Shown here: positions 22,960 to 35,912 of the stretch, piece after piece | Position numbering within the stretch: position 1 is the first letter of the stretch | Layout of the letters: the number at the start of each line of letters is the position of its first letter | The notes under the pieces: generated by a model | Databases searched by the model: none | Told to the model about the DNA's origin: nothing | What the model saw: only the letters and a program-made list of their open reading frames with translations | Position numbers and translations under genes: made by a program | Assembly (NCBI GenBank): GCA_030765045.1 | Contig: CM060963.1 | Coordinates: 113,727,735 to 113,791,734, forward strand | Source of the DNA: Tenodera sinensis | Taxonomy: Eukaryota > Arthropoda > Insecta > Mantodea > Mantidae | Direction: 5' to 3' | DNA: 64,000 bases

Positions 22960-24060
22960 TAACCTGATTATTTCTCAATGCAATCTCCCTTGACTGCAAT
23001 GCACTTAGTCTACTTCACCTCCAGTGACTGAATACGCTCAGAAAAAAAATTAAGAAGTTGGGTGTCAAAATACTCTGTTACAGCTTCCTCAACTGCATTG
23101 TAATCGGGAAATCATTGCCCAGGTAGCAATTTTTTAAAGTTTATGAACAGAAAGTAGTCAGTGGAAGACAGATCTGGACTATAGTGTGGGTGGTTAAGCT
23201 CCACTAAGCCACAACCCTGTATAGCCTGCGATATGCATGACCCGTGTGGGTGCATTGTTATGAAGAGAACACCAGCCAACAACTTTCCATTGCACTTTTG
23301 TTTAATATTTTAGTGTAAAGCAACCATTATGAAAGCATAGGTGTTTCCAGTAATGGTTGCATTGTGTGCCATGGATTCCAAAAGTAGAATACCTTCTAAG
23401 TCCCAAAAACAATTGCCATGATCTTTCTGGCTGATCGTTGCACACAAAATTTCTTACGAGTGGGAGACCCCGTGTATTTCCATTACATGGACTCTCATTT
23501 GGTTTCTGGATCATAATGATGGACCCATTTTTCATCCCCTCAATTCTTGAGTTTTCTGGGTATGCTCTAAGAATGTCTAAATTCTCTGCACTAAATTGCT
23601 GATGCCATGCTTTCTGCTCAGGTGCAACATGTGCAGCACCCACTGGGAACTGACTTTTGATATCATCAAGACTGTATGGATGATGCTGAAAACTGCCAAC
23701 TGAAAGCCCCAGTTCATGACCTATAATATTAACACAATCTTCCAAAATCATGTCCTTCACTTTTTGGAGCATTTCCTTTGAAGGTGCTTCCACTGGCTGA
23801 CCTGATCGTGGATCATCAATTAATTCTCTGCCCCACTTGAGCAATTCCTTGGGCAAAAACTATATTTCATAAGACAATGGTGAAACATCACCATATACAG
23901 TATTCATCCTTTCATGGATTTCTTTTGGCTTCTTCCCTTCCTTTGTGAGGGACTTTATCATGGAATGAAGCTCTAAATACCTCGTGTTCATTGTAGACCA
24001 GCACACTACTGCACTTGCCATCCTCCCACTGCCAGCCCTTACCACAGACTGATCTGTAAC
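22960..24060 (-). pseudogene. Degenerate mariner transposase, nearly full length
   Basis: The minus strand carries an N-terminal helix-turn-helix region (KEGKKPKEIHERMNTVYGD, 23860-24045). After a break it continues with DDPRSGQPVEA, ILEDCVNIIGHELGLSVGS and VAPEQKAWHQQFS (23302-23856), then a shifted HNNAPTRV. A C-terminal KCIAVKGDCIE-like block lies near 23000. Order and spacing are those of a mariner transposase of about 345 residues. The first catalytic region is frameshifted and the second HDNA aspartate reads Asn. Terminal repeats were not located. Confidence 0.75.
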
Positions 24061-24295
24061 TGAGTGTGCGACATGTCAAAGCATATCCCAACCTGCAAGT
24101 GCAAGATCTCCCTTCTGTAGCAATATATGATACTGGGGTAGTTAGCTTATTGAATGCTCCTTGTAGTGTTTACTTTCCTGTACATTCACAGTCAAACCTT
24201 ATTCTTCCTTGCATTAATGTTCTTTTCTTATATTTAATTTTACTATTATAAATGACTAGCAAGAAAGTATGACTGATAAAACAGTACATTACCAG

Positions 24296-24610
24296 CTGTG
24301 CAAAATGCTCTGATAAGACTTTTGTTGGTGCTAATAGCCCCATGGATAAACTTAAGCAAATGGAAATAAGCACATCTGGGAGTTCATATTGTATCACATT
24401 GTTGAATCTGGGTGAGTTCATTGCACAAATCACTTATGTCAGTGTATTGCGAGTCCTGCTGCAAAAATTCTGTGATAAGACTTCTGTTAGTGCTAATGCT
24501 CCCATGGAAAGACCTAAGTGAATGAAAATTAACATGTGGGAGTTTGTATTACGTCATATTGCTGAATCTGTGTATATTCACTGTACAAATCATTTATGTC
24601 ACACATTGAA
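24296..24610. repeat. Two-copy tandem repeat, period about 163 bp
   Basis: 24296-24450 and 24459-24607 share blocks such as TGATAAGACTT(T/C)TGTT, GTGCTAAT and CAAATCA(C/T)TTATGTCA in the same order. The copies are clearly diverged. No coding content. Confidence 0.65.
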
Positions 24611-25590
24611 CCCATAGGTACCACATTAATTGCTGCATTTAATGTATTTATTGAGAACTACTAATGCCAAAATATAACATTTCATTAAACTTACAGGCTT
24701 CTCTTAATATTAGGATTATTCTGAATTACATCTATTGTTTTTATAAATTGCATAGATGCCTAAAATGGGTAAAAAATCTTTTTGAATATTACAGAAATTA
24801 CTGCTATACACTGTTAGAAAATATAAACTTTCAACCCATAAAATGTACTTTGGTATAATAATCTGCAAATAAGGATTCCAGAGTTATGAGCACTTAAAAC
24901 AGCTTCAATGGTTCCACATGCCACATTTATTGCTCAATGTTGCATTTTGATCGCTGTTTGACAAGATGTTTTCCTCAATTAAAAATTGAAATTATAACTG
25001 AAACAACCGAAACCCCCCCTCCCCCCATTTGATTGATTTCACATGGAATGGCCTATAACAAATTCACGGACGAATGCTATTTTGTTTATTGTGAGGTAGT
25101 ACTTATCATAACTAGCATGTTCTGAGAACAACATACACCTCCTCATTATTCAGGAATGCTTTAACATACTGCAATTTCTATTTATCTAAATCCTATTTTC
25201 CAAAGTTACATCAATACTCAGCAACCTGTTCCTTTAACAATCTCAGCCCTTTTCTGTTTTTAAAAATATTACGGTTGAGAAGACAATGATCTATTTAAGA
25301 ACAAATTTTTCTGGCATCTGTACAACTATTAAATTTGCAGTATTTCTTAATAATTATACTGGGGTGGAAGGGCTATAGATGTTATCCTTTACACCTGAAA
25401 GAGATTTTAATATGTATGCTGATAAAGATTGTGTCCCTTTCTTTTTATATCTTTTATGTCCCTGTAGGAGAACCTTTGAAATGCAGCAAACTGCATGTTT
25501 GATCCTGTAAGTGGATAAGAAAATAACATTTAACAGGTAAAGTAAGTTCCTAGAATGTGAGTCCCTTTTTTCACTAGGTTGCCAATAATA

Positions 25591-26818
25591 TAAGGTGTGT
25601 TCAAAAAGAAACAAGCCGGAGACATAATTACAGAAACCAGTACCTGTATGTTAGAAGTATTGGCTGTTGAGACACTTGTCTCATTGTGACACAAGACAGT
25701 GAATGGCTATCTCAGAAAAGTTCCAGGGCTGCGATGTGAGCCAGTTCCGCATGTACAGCTGGACGTCGTCATCCGAGGTGAATGGTTTGCCCCTCATAGC
25801 TTATTTTAAGGGAACCAAAAATGGTGTAATTACAGGGAGAGAGATCTGACCTGTATGGAGGGCGGCCAAGAACCTCCCATTTGAATTTCTGCAGGAGTGC
25901 CACGACTGTGTTGGCCATATGAGGCTTTGCATTGTTGTGGAGCAGAATGAGCCCACGAGTGAGATTACCTGTCATTTTGATTTGATTGCTTGGCAAAGGT
26001 TGGGCAAGGATTGCAAGTAACGCTGGACATACTCTGTTGTCCCATGCTGCAGGAAATGTATCAGAAGGGGGCCACCTTGGTGGTGGTGACCCTGGAGCTT
26101 CCACTGGAGACTTTGCCGTTTTGATTCTAGTTCAAAGTGATGACACCATGACTCATCTCCAGCCACCACTCGTGCCAGGAACTCATTCCCTTCCCTAGCA
26201 TAGCGCTGCAGATGATTAAGACAGTGGACCATTCAACATGCTTTATGGTGTGGTTGAAGACTGTGGGGCGCCCATTGGACACACACTTTGCGCAAGAGCA
26301 GTCGTTCCTTCATGATGGTGTGAACACTTCCGACGCTCAATCCAACCTTAGCGGTCCTGGGTATGAGTGCATCATCCAGCTGGACGATGTCATTGGTAAT
26401 GCAGTGAGGTGCATCATTGGCTAACGACACCCGTCCTCCGCTGAAGTGCCACACCTTGACCCTTGCAAGGGACATGCAGTGTTTGCTGTACACTTGTGAC
26501 ATATGTCGATGAATGCCCATTCCCCCTACTCCTTCCGCTGTCAGAAAACGAACATCTCTTTGCTCTTCTTTTGATGCCTCCATTTCACTGTTTGCAAGTG
26601 AAATGGATTGAAATGCGATTGACAGCGTTGGACGATTGATGCATGCTGCTGCTAGCTTTGTATAGTCACGTGACGTGCATGCGTGCCCTCTAGCGATGGG
26701 CTGTGAACTTCCACGTTCTGGTTGGAACAACACTTCGTTACACATGCCATGATATTATGATCCTGTCACCTGTTTGCACATACCAGATTCCAGCTTGTTT
26801 CTTTTTGAACACCCCTTA
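25591..26818 (-). mobile_element. Complete-length but inactive mariner element
   Basis: Inverted ends read TAAGGTGTGTTCAAAAAG (left) and TAAGGGGTGTTCAAAAAG (right, reversed), each flanked by TA. The element is 1228 bp, a normal mariner size. Minus-strand frames 26233-26745, 25972-26232 and 25769-26104 give pieces of one transposase, including KVGLSVGSVHTIM and VVAGDESWCHHF with the first catalytic Asp. The second (LLHNNAKPH) and third (DLSPCNY) catalytic positions are Asn instead of Asp. Frameshifts also separate the pieces. It could still be mobilised in trans through its ends. Confidence 0.88.
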
Positions 26819-27025
26819 TACTTTACTTCTTTAAATGAACGATATTAGCTTTACTGTTAGTATTTGTGCATTTCCAATACAATATTTAATGAAAGCAGCT
26901 TTAACCAAAACACACTTGTTTAAGTGTGAATAAACAAAAGAAAATAAATGGATTAACTTACATGTTCACTTATCCACTTAATTTAAAAGCCATAAAGCTA
27001 CAGCAGATAAAAAAATGCAATAATA

Positions 27026-28181
27026 CAAGGGGTGTTCAATAAGTAATGCAACACATTGCTTTTCTCAGCCAATTCTGAGTGAAAAAATTTGGAATTTTGT
27101 TTGGGAAATCTTTAAATGTTCCCACTTAATCTTGTAGTTTTATTAATTTCCAATAGGTCACTATAACTAACATTCATAAGGGTGTCTGTAACTGAGATGC
27201 GTTCCAAACAGAGAGCAGTTATTGAGTTTCTTTTGGTGGAAAAGCAGAGCATCACAGATATTCACAGACACCTGCAGAATGTCTATGGAGACCTGGCAGT
27301 GTACAAAACCTTGGTGAATCGGGCGAGGCATCTGTCATCATCACAACAAGGTCAAGCAAACCTCTCTGATTTCTTGCATGCCAGCCGGCCACACAAGCTA
27401 ACTCGTGCAATGTTGGAACGTGTCGACACTTTTATTTGAGGTGATTGAAGGATCACAATCAAATAATTTGCTGCTAAACTTGACATATGGTAGTGCTGAC
27501 ACACTTGTCCACCAGTTGCAATACTCAAAGGTTTGTTAACACTGGGTTCCTCGACTCCTAAGTGAAGACAATAAAGAGCAAAGAAGGACCATCTGTGCAG
27601 AATTGCTTGCTTGTTATGAGGCTGATCATGACAATTTTTTGTCTTCTGGGATTCTGAAGAGATTATTCTGCTCGATGTCCTCCCTCATGGTGAAACAATT
27701 AATTCTGAAGTGTATTGGGTTACTCTAAGGAAATTGACTTCAGGCATTTGTAGGTGAATGAACTTCTCTTTTTCCATGATAATGCAAGGCCTCACATAAG
27801 TCTGCACACTTGGGAGAAGCTCACAAAACTTCATTGGATTATTTTTTTCATCCACCCTACAACCTGGATCTCGCACCTTCTGACTTCCATATGTTTAGCC
27901 CAATGAAGGATGCGCTCTGCAGAAAGCACTATGTGCGTGATAGGGAGGTTATTGATGTTGCTAGACATTGGCTCTGACAAAGACAAGTGGATTGGTACCA
28001 TGCAGGCATATAGATCCTCCTGTTAAAGTGGCATAAGGCCATAGAATTGAATGGAAATTGTGCTGAAAAATAGGGTCTTGTAGCCAGAAAATTGGAGAAT
28101 TATAAAGTATATTTGAATCCTGAATAAAACCAATCCGTTTTAAGAAAAAAAAGTGTTGTATAACTTTTTGAACACTCCTTG
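27026..28181 (+). mobile_element. Degenerate mariner element with terminal repeats
   Basis: Ends CAAGGGGTGTTCAATAAG and, reversed, CAAGGAGTGTTCAAAAAG sit next to TA on both sides; length 1156 bp. The + strand frame 27182-27439 begins EMRSKQRAVIEFLLVEKQS and contains the HTH block ITDIHRHLQNVYGD and a SGRPHK-like linker. Later pieces include FHDNARP near 27770, which keeps the second catalytic Asp. Many stops make it inactive. It belongs to a different mariner lineage from the element at 25591. Confidence 0.8.
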
Positions 28182-28515
28182 TACAAGATAATAAGTACAA
28201 GTAATAACTGAGATTAACAACTAAACTATCTTATTTTATTTAAACATTCCATATTGAAAGGAAATAAAAATGTTGTACTTGTTGGTAATGCTTGCATACC
28301 ACAATCATCTGATGGCGCATGTGTGTGTGGGTGGGTGGGAGGGTGGGGGGGGGGGGGGTTGCCAATTGTGGTTTATACAAACAAAAAATGCAAAATTGAG
28401 TGAACTTAAGAAAAAGAAGTGTAGATTAATTGCTGCTCTGCTGCATACTTCACTGAGACTTGCCATAATTCCTCTATATCAGAATTGCTTAAAAAGTGTG
28501 GAAAAATAGCCTTAC

Positions 28516-28690
28516 CTGTTGAAATAAGATTCACAGAGTTCAATTATATTTTTATTATTTTTGTTTCCATACACAGAATTGCTTTCTATGAGGATGACAT
28601 CTATATCCCTTTCACTTGGTATGCAGGCCATGTTAACTAACAGCAAACTTTGTTGTATTGCACTATGCAATTCCAAATAGTAAAGTTTGC
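28516..28690 (-). CDS. Penultimate coding exon of the unrecognised spliced gene
   Basis: 175 bp on the minus strand between acceptor ATAAGAG and donor AACAG/GTAAGG. Read with two bases completing a codon, it gives KLYYLELHSAIQQSLLLVNM then ACIPSERDIDVILIESN and ends IIELCESYFN plus two bases. The helical, leucine-rich composition is that of a normal protein. Start phase 1 fits the exon at 39753-39821, and end phase 2 fits the exon at 19217-19334. The acceptor lacks a strong pyrimidine tract, so the start could differ by a few bases. Function unknown. Confidence 0.68.
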
Positions 28691-30689
28691 CTCTTATGGA
28701 TCATTTATGTTTAGAAATCCTACTCAAGAGAACCAGGGAATTATTTCCCTGGAATATAAATTTTCGATTAAACTTAATTACACAATACAAATACAAAGTA
28801 TTTAAAGTGGAAGAGCCCACAACATTTATAACAATTTTATCCAAAACTCATGTAATGCAAGATATTACATGTATTTCAGTACACTTTATAATTTTCTCTT
28901 ATTAAAAAGGCCCTTTTGAATCTTTTACAGATACTAATACAGTATACAATAAATAAGCCTATTGTAATTATTATTACAGAAGTATAAAAACACTATATTT
29001 CTCAAAATATTTGTACTGAACAACTCGGAGCACAGAAACACTATTAATATCATTCTAAAATTATTTATGGAATGCTGAAAATGTACAAAACATTTGTGCC
29101 CAACTATTTTCAATGGCAATTCCAATAACAATATAAACGGCAAATTTCGTTGGAGTTACACGAAACACTGAATGCAGCTAATCACAATTTATTGATACAT
29201 ATGAGCAATATGTAAAACACTGCAATGATCCATTAATATTGCACAATATATAATTCAGTACAAAGTCGAAGTTCTATATTATACAAATATAAGAATTAAC
29301 ACAAACTTGTCCAACAGTTAATATAATGCTAAACAAAGAGTACTACTTAAAAAAATACTATGCATTTGACAACACCACAATTCACAACAATGCTACTGAA
29401 GGTTTTAAATAAATTATGAATAAATAATATTTACAAGGAAAAAGCTGACTAACCAACAGAAAAATATTTTTACAGAGTATTTCTAATCTAAATGCTAAAT
29501 TAATAAATGTGATCACCATAATATGTTGCTTTTAACATATGCATGAATATACTGATAGTTTTACAAAAAAAATATTGAATTTCATCATGAAGTACTGAGC
29601 TTCTGCTGTGCTTCGGTTTAGTAATTCATGTTCATACCATAAGTTTATCCCAGCGAGGTTACAATTTTCAATGCATTATTTTAATTCATAGATATGAAGC
29701 TTTGTTTAAAATTATGTAATCATGCTTATTATACCTTGAATAATAATGCAACTAAGTTCCGAATTTCTAAAACTATAGCAATTTATTTGCAAGCTATAAC
29801 AGTAAATATGACAACCTCCTTGCATGTGTGTCCATTTATATCATCTTCTGGTATTTTCCTTTTTCTTTTTTATTTTCACTTGGATATTTTCTTTTTCTTT
29901 AAAATCCAGAGGTTACAGTATCTGCTCCTAGTGTAACAGAGAAAGTTGAGAATGAAGTGACAGTATGCCCACAGCAAAATTGGGAGGAAAGAATGGAAAT
30001 GAAATGAATAAGTAGAGAATATACTTGTATAAGCAACAAACATAGGAATATACACTAAATAAAGCTCTCAAATACATATTACAGTACATTTTAACTAACT
30101 CCATGGCACCACAGCCAAAGGGGGCTGAAGCCTAGTGTAAGGCAGCTGTATTCTTTAAGGTAGCATGCAGTGGCTTGTGGTCCACATGCTGCCTCCTTCA
30201 GCTGCTTAATCTAAGTAAGTACATATGGGTGATTTTAGGAAAAACAAAAATAAAATATGCTATTATAAATATACTTGGTTAATTATACTTATTTATATTT
30301 ATTCTTATTTATACTTGGTTAATGTTAATTTATGTGATGTAGCCTAGCAGACCATTGCACATGCCATTAGAATAATTTTTCCCAAGAGTTTCACACAAGT
30401 TTAGGATGAAATTGATATGCATTTTAATACCTATCTGTCTATCTGTCTATTTGTCTGTCTAACTATCCATATAAGTCAATTTCTATGTGTTAGTCTCACA
30501 AAAACTTGAAAATGACTAGACTGATTTGAATAATTACTTTCTTGTTTCATTTGCATCAATACTGGCATGGTTTAGAAAAAAAGAACATTAAGAAAACCCC
30601 AAACGAACAGCCGAAAAATCGAAAAAATTGAAATTGGTAATTTTGTATGGGAATTATCACTTCAAATTACTTTCAGTATATGATGTTTG

Positions 30690-31185
30690 TGGCAACTCTA
30701 TAGTTTGAGAGCTGCATCTATTACATATAACACCAGAGTGAATGAAAATTACCATAAAGTGCACTTAAATAAGGCTTCAACGAAAAAGGATCCGATTGTA
30801 ATGGGAATGATACTATATAATGCCCTACCAAAAAGTGTAAAAGAGCACTCAAGAAAAAACCCCTTTGCTAAAGAGTTAAAGAATTACCTAATTGAAAAGT
30901 GCCCGTACAGGCTAGAAGAGATGTTAAGTTAATCTATATGTGAGTGAGTGTGTGGGGTTTAACGGCCCATTGACAACGAGGTCATTTAGGCCCTAATCTA
31001 TATGTGCTGTTAATGTATTTTTGTATATTCAATATTCCATGTTTGTATTACGATATATAGATTATTTTTACTAACCGTAATTCTAATTATGTGCCTATAA
31101 TGTACTTTTAATTCATGTATTAGCATTTGACAATGCTCCATACTTGTATTACAAGTTTTATGAGCAATAAAGAATTGAATTAAAT
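30690..31185 (+). pseudogene. 5'-truncated LINE 3' end, second copy
   Basis: The frame 30687-30932 contains NENYHKVHLNKASTKKDPIV then LYNALPKSVKEHSRKNPF, and matches the broken tail at 13280-13480. The 3' UTR continues to an ATAAAGAATTGAATT end near 31180. A 51-bp unit with its own target duplication has inserted just after the stop codon (30943-30993). Confidence 0.75.
30943..30993 (-). repeat. 51-bp retroposed unit, copy 1
   Basis: TAATCTATATGTG occurs at 30930-30942 and 30994-31006, a 13-bp target duplication. The related LINE tail at 13480 lacks the insert. The unit aligns without gaps over 50 bp to the one at 59580-59630, sharing TGGGGTTTAA-like and AGGTCATT blocks. On the minus strand it ends GTTAAACCCC followed by a CA/CT-rich tail. 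Confidence 0.85.
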
Positions 31186-31979
31186 TTAAAATATTTTTTT
31201 TTGCAAAAAAAAAAAAAAGTAGTGAATTTTGAGAATAGATTTGGTGAAATCGAATTTAATTACATTTTGTAAACATTCATTTTGATCAGCCATTCTAGTA
31301 AGGTAAATTGACTTTGCAGGCTTAGAAATAAACAAAAAATTAATTCAACTGTGTTTTAGTGAGAGTCAAGGAGCTAGGGTAGGCTTAGACATAACCACAA
31401 AATGTGTTTTAGCGAAATTCAAGGAATTAGTTTGAAGACTTCAATATTGTAAAGTTCTCAAGATAAGTTCAACAAATTTGAGTGACTGTGAAAACAATTC
31501 CATGTCATTTTACAGTGTTCATTATGATGCCATAGAGAGGATGAGCTGAAATATTATTTTCAATATATAGCATTTCTGGTGAACCTATCATTTTACATCT
31601 ATTACTTTAAAACCATTTTTTTTTTTTTTTTTGTATAAACAGACAGTGGATTCTGAGAATAGATTTGGTTAAATCAAATTTAATTACATTTGGCAAACAA
31701 TTTTGAGGCTTAGAGTTAAACAAAATGATAATCATTTATAGAGAGTTGCAATCAAATCAATTTTAGGTGGTACAAGTTCACCAGGTCATCTAGTCCTATA
31801 TATAATTGAATTTAAAAGCACCATCTCATCAAGAGATGTACTCAGTACTAAAACATCAGAATGTTTCAATTAAAGCACAGCAAAGGAAGTGAAACTCTGT
31901 CAGATGCTATTAATATAGGTTCCTATAACAAGAGGAATGGCACACTGAAAATGTGAAAATGAAAACGGAAAAGCATAAG

Positions 31980-34205
31980 ATATCTTAAAAGTCATAACAC
32001 ATTAATGTGCTCCTCTTTGTCCAGTCTCTTAATGCATCCAATTTAATTTCCATTGTTATGTTAACTTGTCTTTTCTTCTTGTTTGACATTTTCACTGGCA
32101 CAAACTCAACTCAACACAACAGTAAGTCTGAAATCTGAGAACAGTACTGTAACCAGAAATATGTAACTGAAAGTTTAGCTTGCCACAGACGCACTGGTTA
32201 AAGCAATCAAGTGTTCGTGCTATGCATCCACATTATTAGTAACAACCTTTTGATTTCATGACAATGGTCTACCAGCTGCTTATTTCTGACTAGATATTGA
32301 AGGTAAGTCCTTTTGTTACTGTGAGGGAGAACATGGTAGGCTATATACGTACAGTGCTACTCAAAAGTTTCTGGACACCCAGTGAAAGTGATGCAATTCG
32401 CATTTAACTTGAATAACAACCTCTGTTAAGACACCTTAGGCAATCATATTTTATCACAAGTGCATAAAATGTGTCAGCGTTGTAGTCAGCGTTGATATCC
32501 CATGCTACTCAGGCTCAGTCATTTGTGCACAGGTGCAAAGGAGGAATAACTTTGACTTGTTAAGTTGTATATTCTCAGTTGTTGTTAATCACTTTGTCCA
32601 TCTAAGAGCAGCTCATAAAAGTACAGTGATTCCTGTGTCTGTAAAAGGATGAGTAAATGTGTATTTCTGGTTATTACTAATTATTACATGATTTATGGAA
32701 TCATAGAGTCCAACATTGTAGGTATTTTCAAAATGTAAGCAATTTCATATTTTACAAAATGAAGTACACTAAATTATTTAATTCCAGGATATGGGCCATA
32801 AGCAGACAATAAGTATTAAAAATCGGTCAGCAGTGAATACCCTTTGAAATGAGTCACTCGATTCGACAAATATCAAAAAAAGCTAAAGATTGCCAGGACA
32901 ACAGTTGCTGATGCCATATAGAGATTAGGGGAGACTTGGTCAAATAGGGGCAGAACAAGAAGTGAGAGACCTACAGTTACAAATAAAAATGAGGATAACA
33001 CTGCAGTGCTAAACAGAAGTGAAATAGAAAGCTGACAGCAGATGAAATTTAAGCTGAATTTAATTTAAGTCACGATAAGGAAGTATGTATCAGTCAGCAC
33101 TGTCAAAAGAAGACCTAAGGCAGCCAATCTGTTAGAGTAGCTGTGAGGAAACATCTTCTCAGGAAGGTGAACAAACACACTTCAGTGGGCTTTGGAACAC
33201 AAAAATTGGACTACTGACAACTGGAAAAGGGTGCTTTGGACTGATGAATCCAAATTTGAGGTTTTTGGAAACAGACGATGGATCTATATAAAAAGATCAT
33301 CAACTGAACAAATGCATCCAGACTGCGTAATCCCAACAGTGAAACATGGAGGAGGGTCTGTATTGGTATGGGGCTGTCTTGCATTCAGTGGTGTAGACAC
33401 CTACACAATATTAAGGGGATACTTGACAAAAATGACTACCACAACATCTTGAGTAGATATACAGTCTCATCAGGTAAATGTCTGATAGGTCAGGGCTTCA
33501 TATTTCAGCAGGCTAATGACCCAAAACATACTTAAAAAACTTGCAGTAAATACCTGGAGAATCAGCAGAGGGCACGAGAACTGAAAATTACAGAGTGGCC
33601 GGCTCAGTCTCCAGATCTTAATCCCATTGAGTAAATTTGGGATCAACTGGTTTGCCAGGTACAGAAAACTTGCCTTACATCTCAAAATGCACTTTGAAAT
33701 GTATTACAAGCTGCTTAGAATGGCATTCCAGCATCTATAACTCCAAAACTTATATAAAGAATGCCAAGAGTAGTGAAGAAAGTGATTCCAGTGAAAGGGT
33801 TTTTTTTTTCAGTGAGAAAGAAGTTTAAAACACTTCCTCTAAGGATATAAAACTTTGAACAATATTGCCAGTATTCTTTGATCATATTGTTATAATCATA
33901 TTAACTCGTAATGAAACACTAAACCATGCCAAAAATGTTGCTTCCTTATGTTCACTTTCCTATTCTTCCTCTAAAAAAAGTCTGTATTACACTTACTAAG
34001 CTGAATGTCTGGAAACTTGAGCGGCAGTGTACACTAATTAAAATTTACCACATTGTTTATACTGCATAGTGGATTATAGAAATTATGACAGTCAAGTTTA
34101 ACCAATAAATGTAAATGAAATAAATAAAGTCGAGTTACAAAGAATGTTGAGTTATTGAGAGTGAAGTTATAGGGGCTCTATTGTATTTGAAATACTGTAA
34201 AGAAG
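31980..34205. mobile_element. Pogo/Tigger-like element, copy B, split by a Tc1 element
   Basis: 31980-32349 and 34030-34200 together match copy A at 18180-18995. Shared blocks include TTTTCACTGGCACAAAC and GGCAATGGTCTGCCAGCTGC-like sequence. The right end reads GAGTTATTGAGAGTG to GGGGCTCTATTGTA. No transposase is seen. Both copies look like non-autonomous elements. Confidence 0.5.
32352..34029 (+). mobile_element. Tc1-type transposon, inactive
   Basis: Ends CAGTGCTACTCAAAAGTTTC and, reversed, CACTGCCGCTCAAGTTTCC lie between duplicated TA (32350-32351 and 34030-34031); length 1678 bp. The frame 33192-33452 carries the Tc1 signature LWTDESKFEVFG and PTVKHGGGSVLVWGC. Downstream are QQANDPKHT, where the usual second catalytic Asp is Ala, and SPDLNPIE with the final Glu. 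Stops and shifts occur on both sides. The insertion splits a pogo-like repeat whose uninterrupted relative is at 17986-18990. Confidence 0.88.
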
Positions 34206-35581
34206 TGTATTTTATACCTAAGAGCTATTTTTCTCCGTCTCATGTTTGCATTCCCCCAGAAATATTGTATTTGACTGAGAGAGAAAACATAGAAGAAGGG
34301 GAAATGCCTTTATTACATGTAGCATGTTTTTCTGCTACATAAATTTCAAACACTGGTAATTATTTACAAAGAACTTAAAAGTTGTGCAAATATTTTTGTA
34401 AATGAAATGAGTGAAAAGCATTTCCTGCATCTAAAGACATCTTAGCAATTATGTAGCTTCAAAATGCAACCATTATCTTATCCCTAAATTTGAATGGTAA
34501 TCTCTGAAAGATTTGGGTTATTTTAAAAAATTGGCATAAATTATCTATTACCTATTGTTTTATACTTCCTACTCTATGCATTGATGTACATTTTTAGCCA
34601 ATAAAAATACTGGTCATTATTTCCTGAGGCTTAAAAACTGGCCAATGCTTTATTTTCCTAAGTTTTTTCTTTTATCGAGGAGTATCTTATTACTGATTAT
34701 ATAAATTATGTAAGCAATAATCAGGTAGCGTTGGAGCTAAAGAAATTGTAAGAACACTGCACAAATGATAAAAATGCTAAAGACATTTTTCAAGAAGTAA
34801 TACAAGCATCTAAAAAAATCATTTTATGTCTTAAATGCTATGATATACTTATTCTTTGGATTACTTGTTTAGGAATGACTGTTATGAAAGTGAAATCATC
34901 CATTCTACAATAAAAGTGAGCTCCAAATTAAATTTTTATTTTCAAATGTTGTCGTTGCTTCATAGCAGACTCCCTGTAAAAACTATCTATAAAACAGTGA
35001 ATTTTTTCTTTACTACCACTTTTTTTCTGGCACACCTACATCTTTTGATGCTAATTGGAAAGTATTCATAATCATGTCATGTGCTAAGATTATTGACTTT
35101 TTTAAAACAAAGATTCATCCACTTTAGAATTTCACTGAAGCTCTTCTGCACCTGAATAGAAATCAAAAAATGAGGTGATACAACAAAATAGTATTATGAA
35201 GTACTGTTTCCAGCAGTGTTGTTTATACTTATTTACTCTCTACCAATCACATAATGTATGGGAAGTTTAGGGGAAGGAGGGGTATTATCACGGGCAGGAA
35301 ATCTTGCATAATCCAATTCATTGCTTAATGGCTTCTTCAGAATGTGCTGCAACCTAGTACTAATGACTCCTATTAACACTGCCATTTGCCATCTTAATTT
35401 ACTTATGAAGTCTTGTCTTTAGTGTTACTTTTCTTCCTATTTTGAGAGCATATTCAATGGAAGGTAAAGATGGTTTACATACATTTATCTAACATGTATT
35501 CTTATTGGATATGTATTAGTGATATTATATACCACTTAGTAGAGATTTAGGGAAGTTAAGTTAAAGGCTTTCTTCTGTGGA

Positions 35582-35912
35582 GAGTGTGACTGCCTCATAG
35601 TGGAGTGGTAGCATGCCTGCCTCTGGCGCTGAGGACTCAGGTTTGATCCCTGATACTGGTGTGGGGATTTTTCCCCTGCTGGGAGGTCTGGCATGGAGTG
35701 CACCTGAGGTACCAATTGAGGAGCTACTTGATAAAGAAGTAGCAATCCCAGGTCCTGAAAGCCACATAACTGGCCAGGAGGGCTTGGGGCACTGACTATG
35801 TTCTACCCCCCAGTTCTGTACCCCACTCATGACCCTACAGTGGGTAGAGGTGGAGGACACAATGGCCAGGTGGTAAGCCTTGGCCCGTGAAGGGCTGTTG
35901 TGCTAGGGGTTA
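35582..35912 (+). repeat. SINE family 2, copy 1, with target duplication
   Basis: tRNA-like head with A box ATAGTGGAGTGGTAGC and B box GGTTTGATCCC, then a 250-bp GC-richer body. TTCTGTGGA flanks it at 35573-35581 and 35913-35921. A minus-strand relative is at 42150-42460. Confidence 0.85.

Larger units (their letters stand above)
19335..28515 (-). other. Last intron of the spliced gene
   Basis: A 9.2-kb minus-strand intron running from donor GTAAGG (28515 downward) to acceptor TTTTGCAG (19335). It contains at least four mariner-family copies, a dispersed repeat and a tandem duplication, annotated separately. I see nothing in 19335-20240, 20905-21439, 21902-22959, 24612-25590 and 28182-28515 apart from simple sequence (poly-T at 20791-20812, a G-run near 28340-28360). 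Confidence 0.55.
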
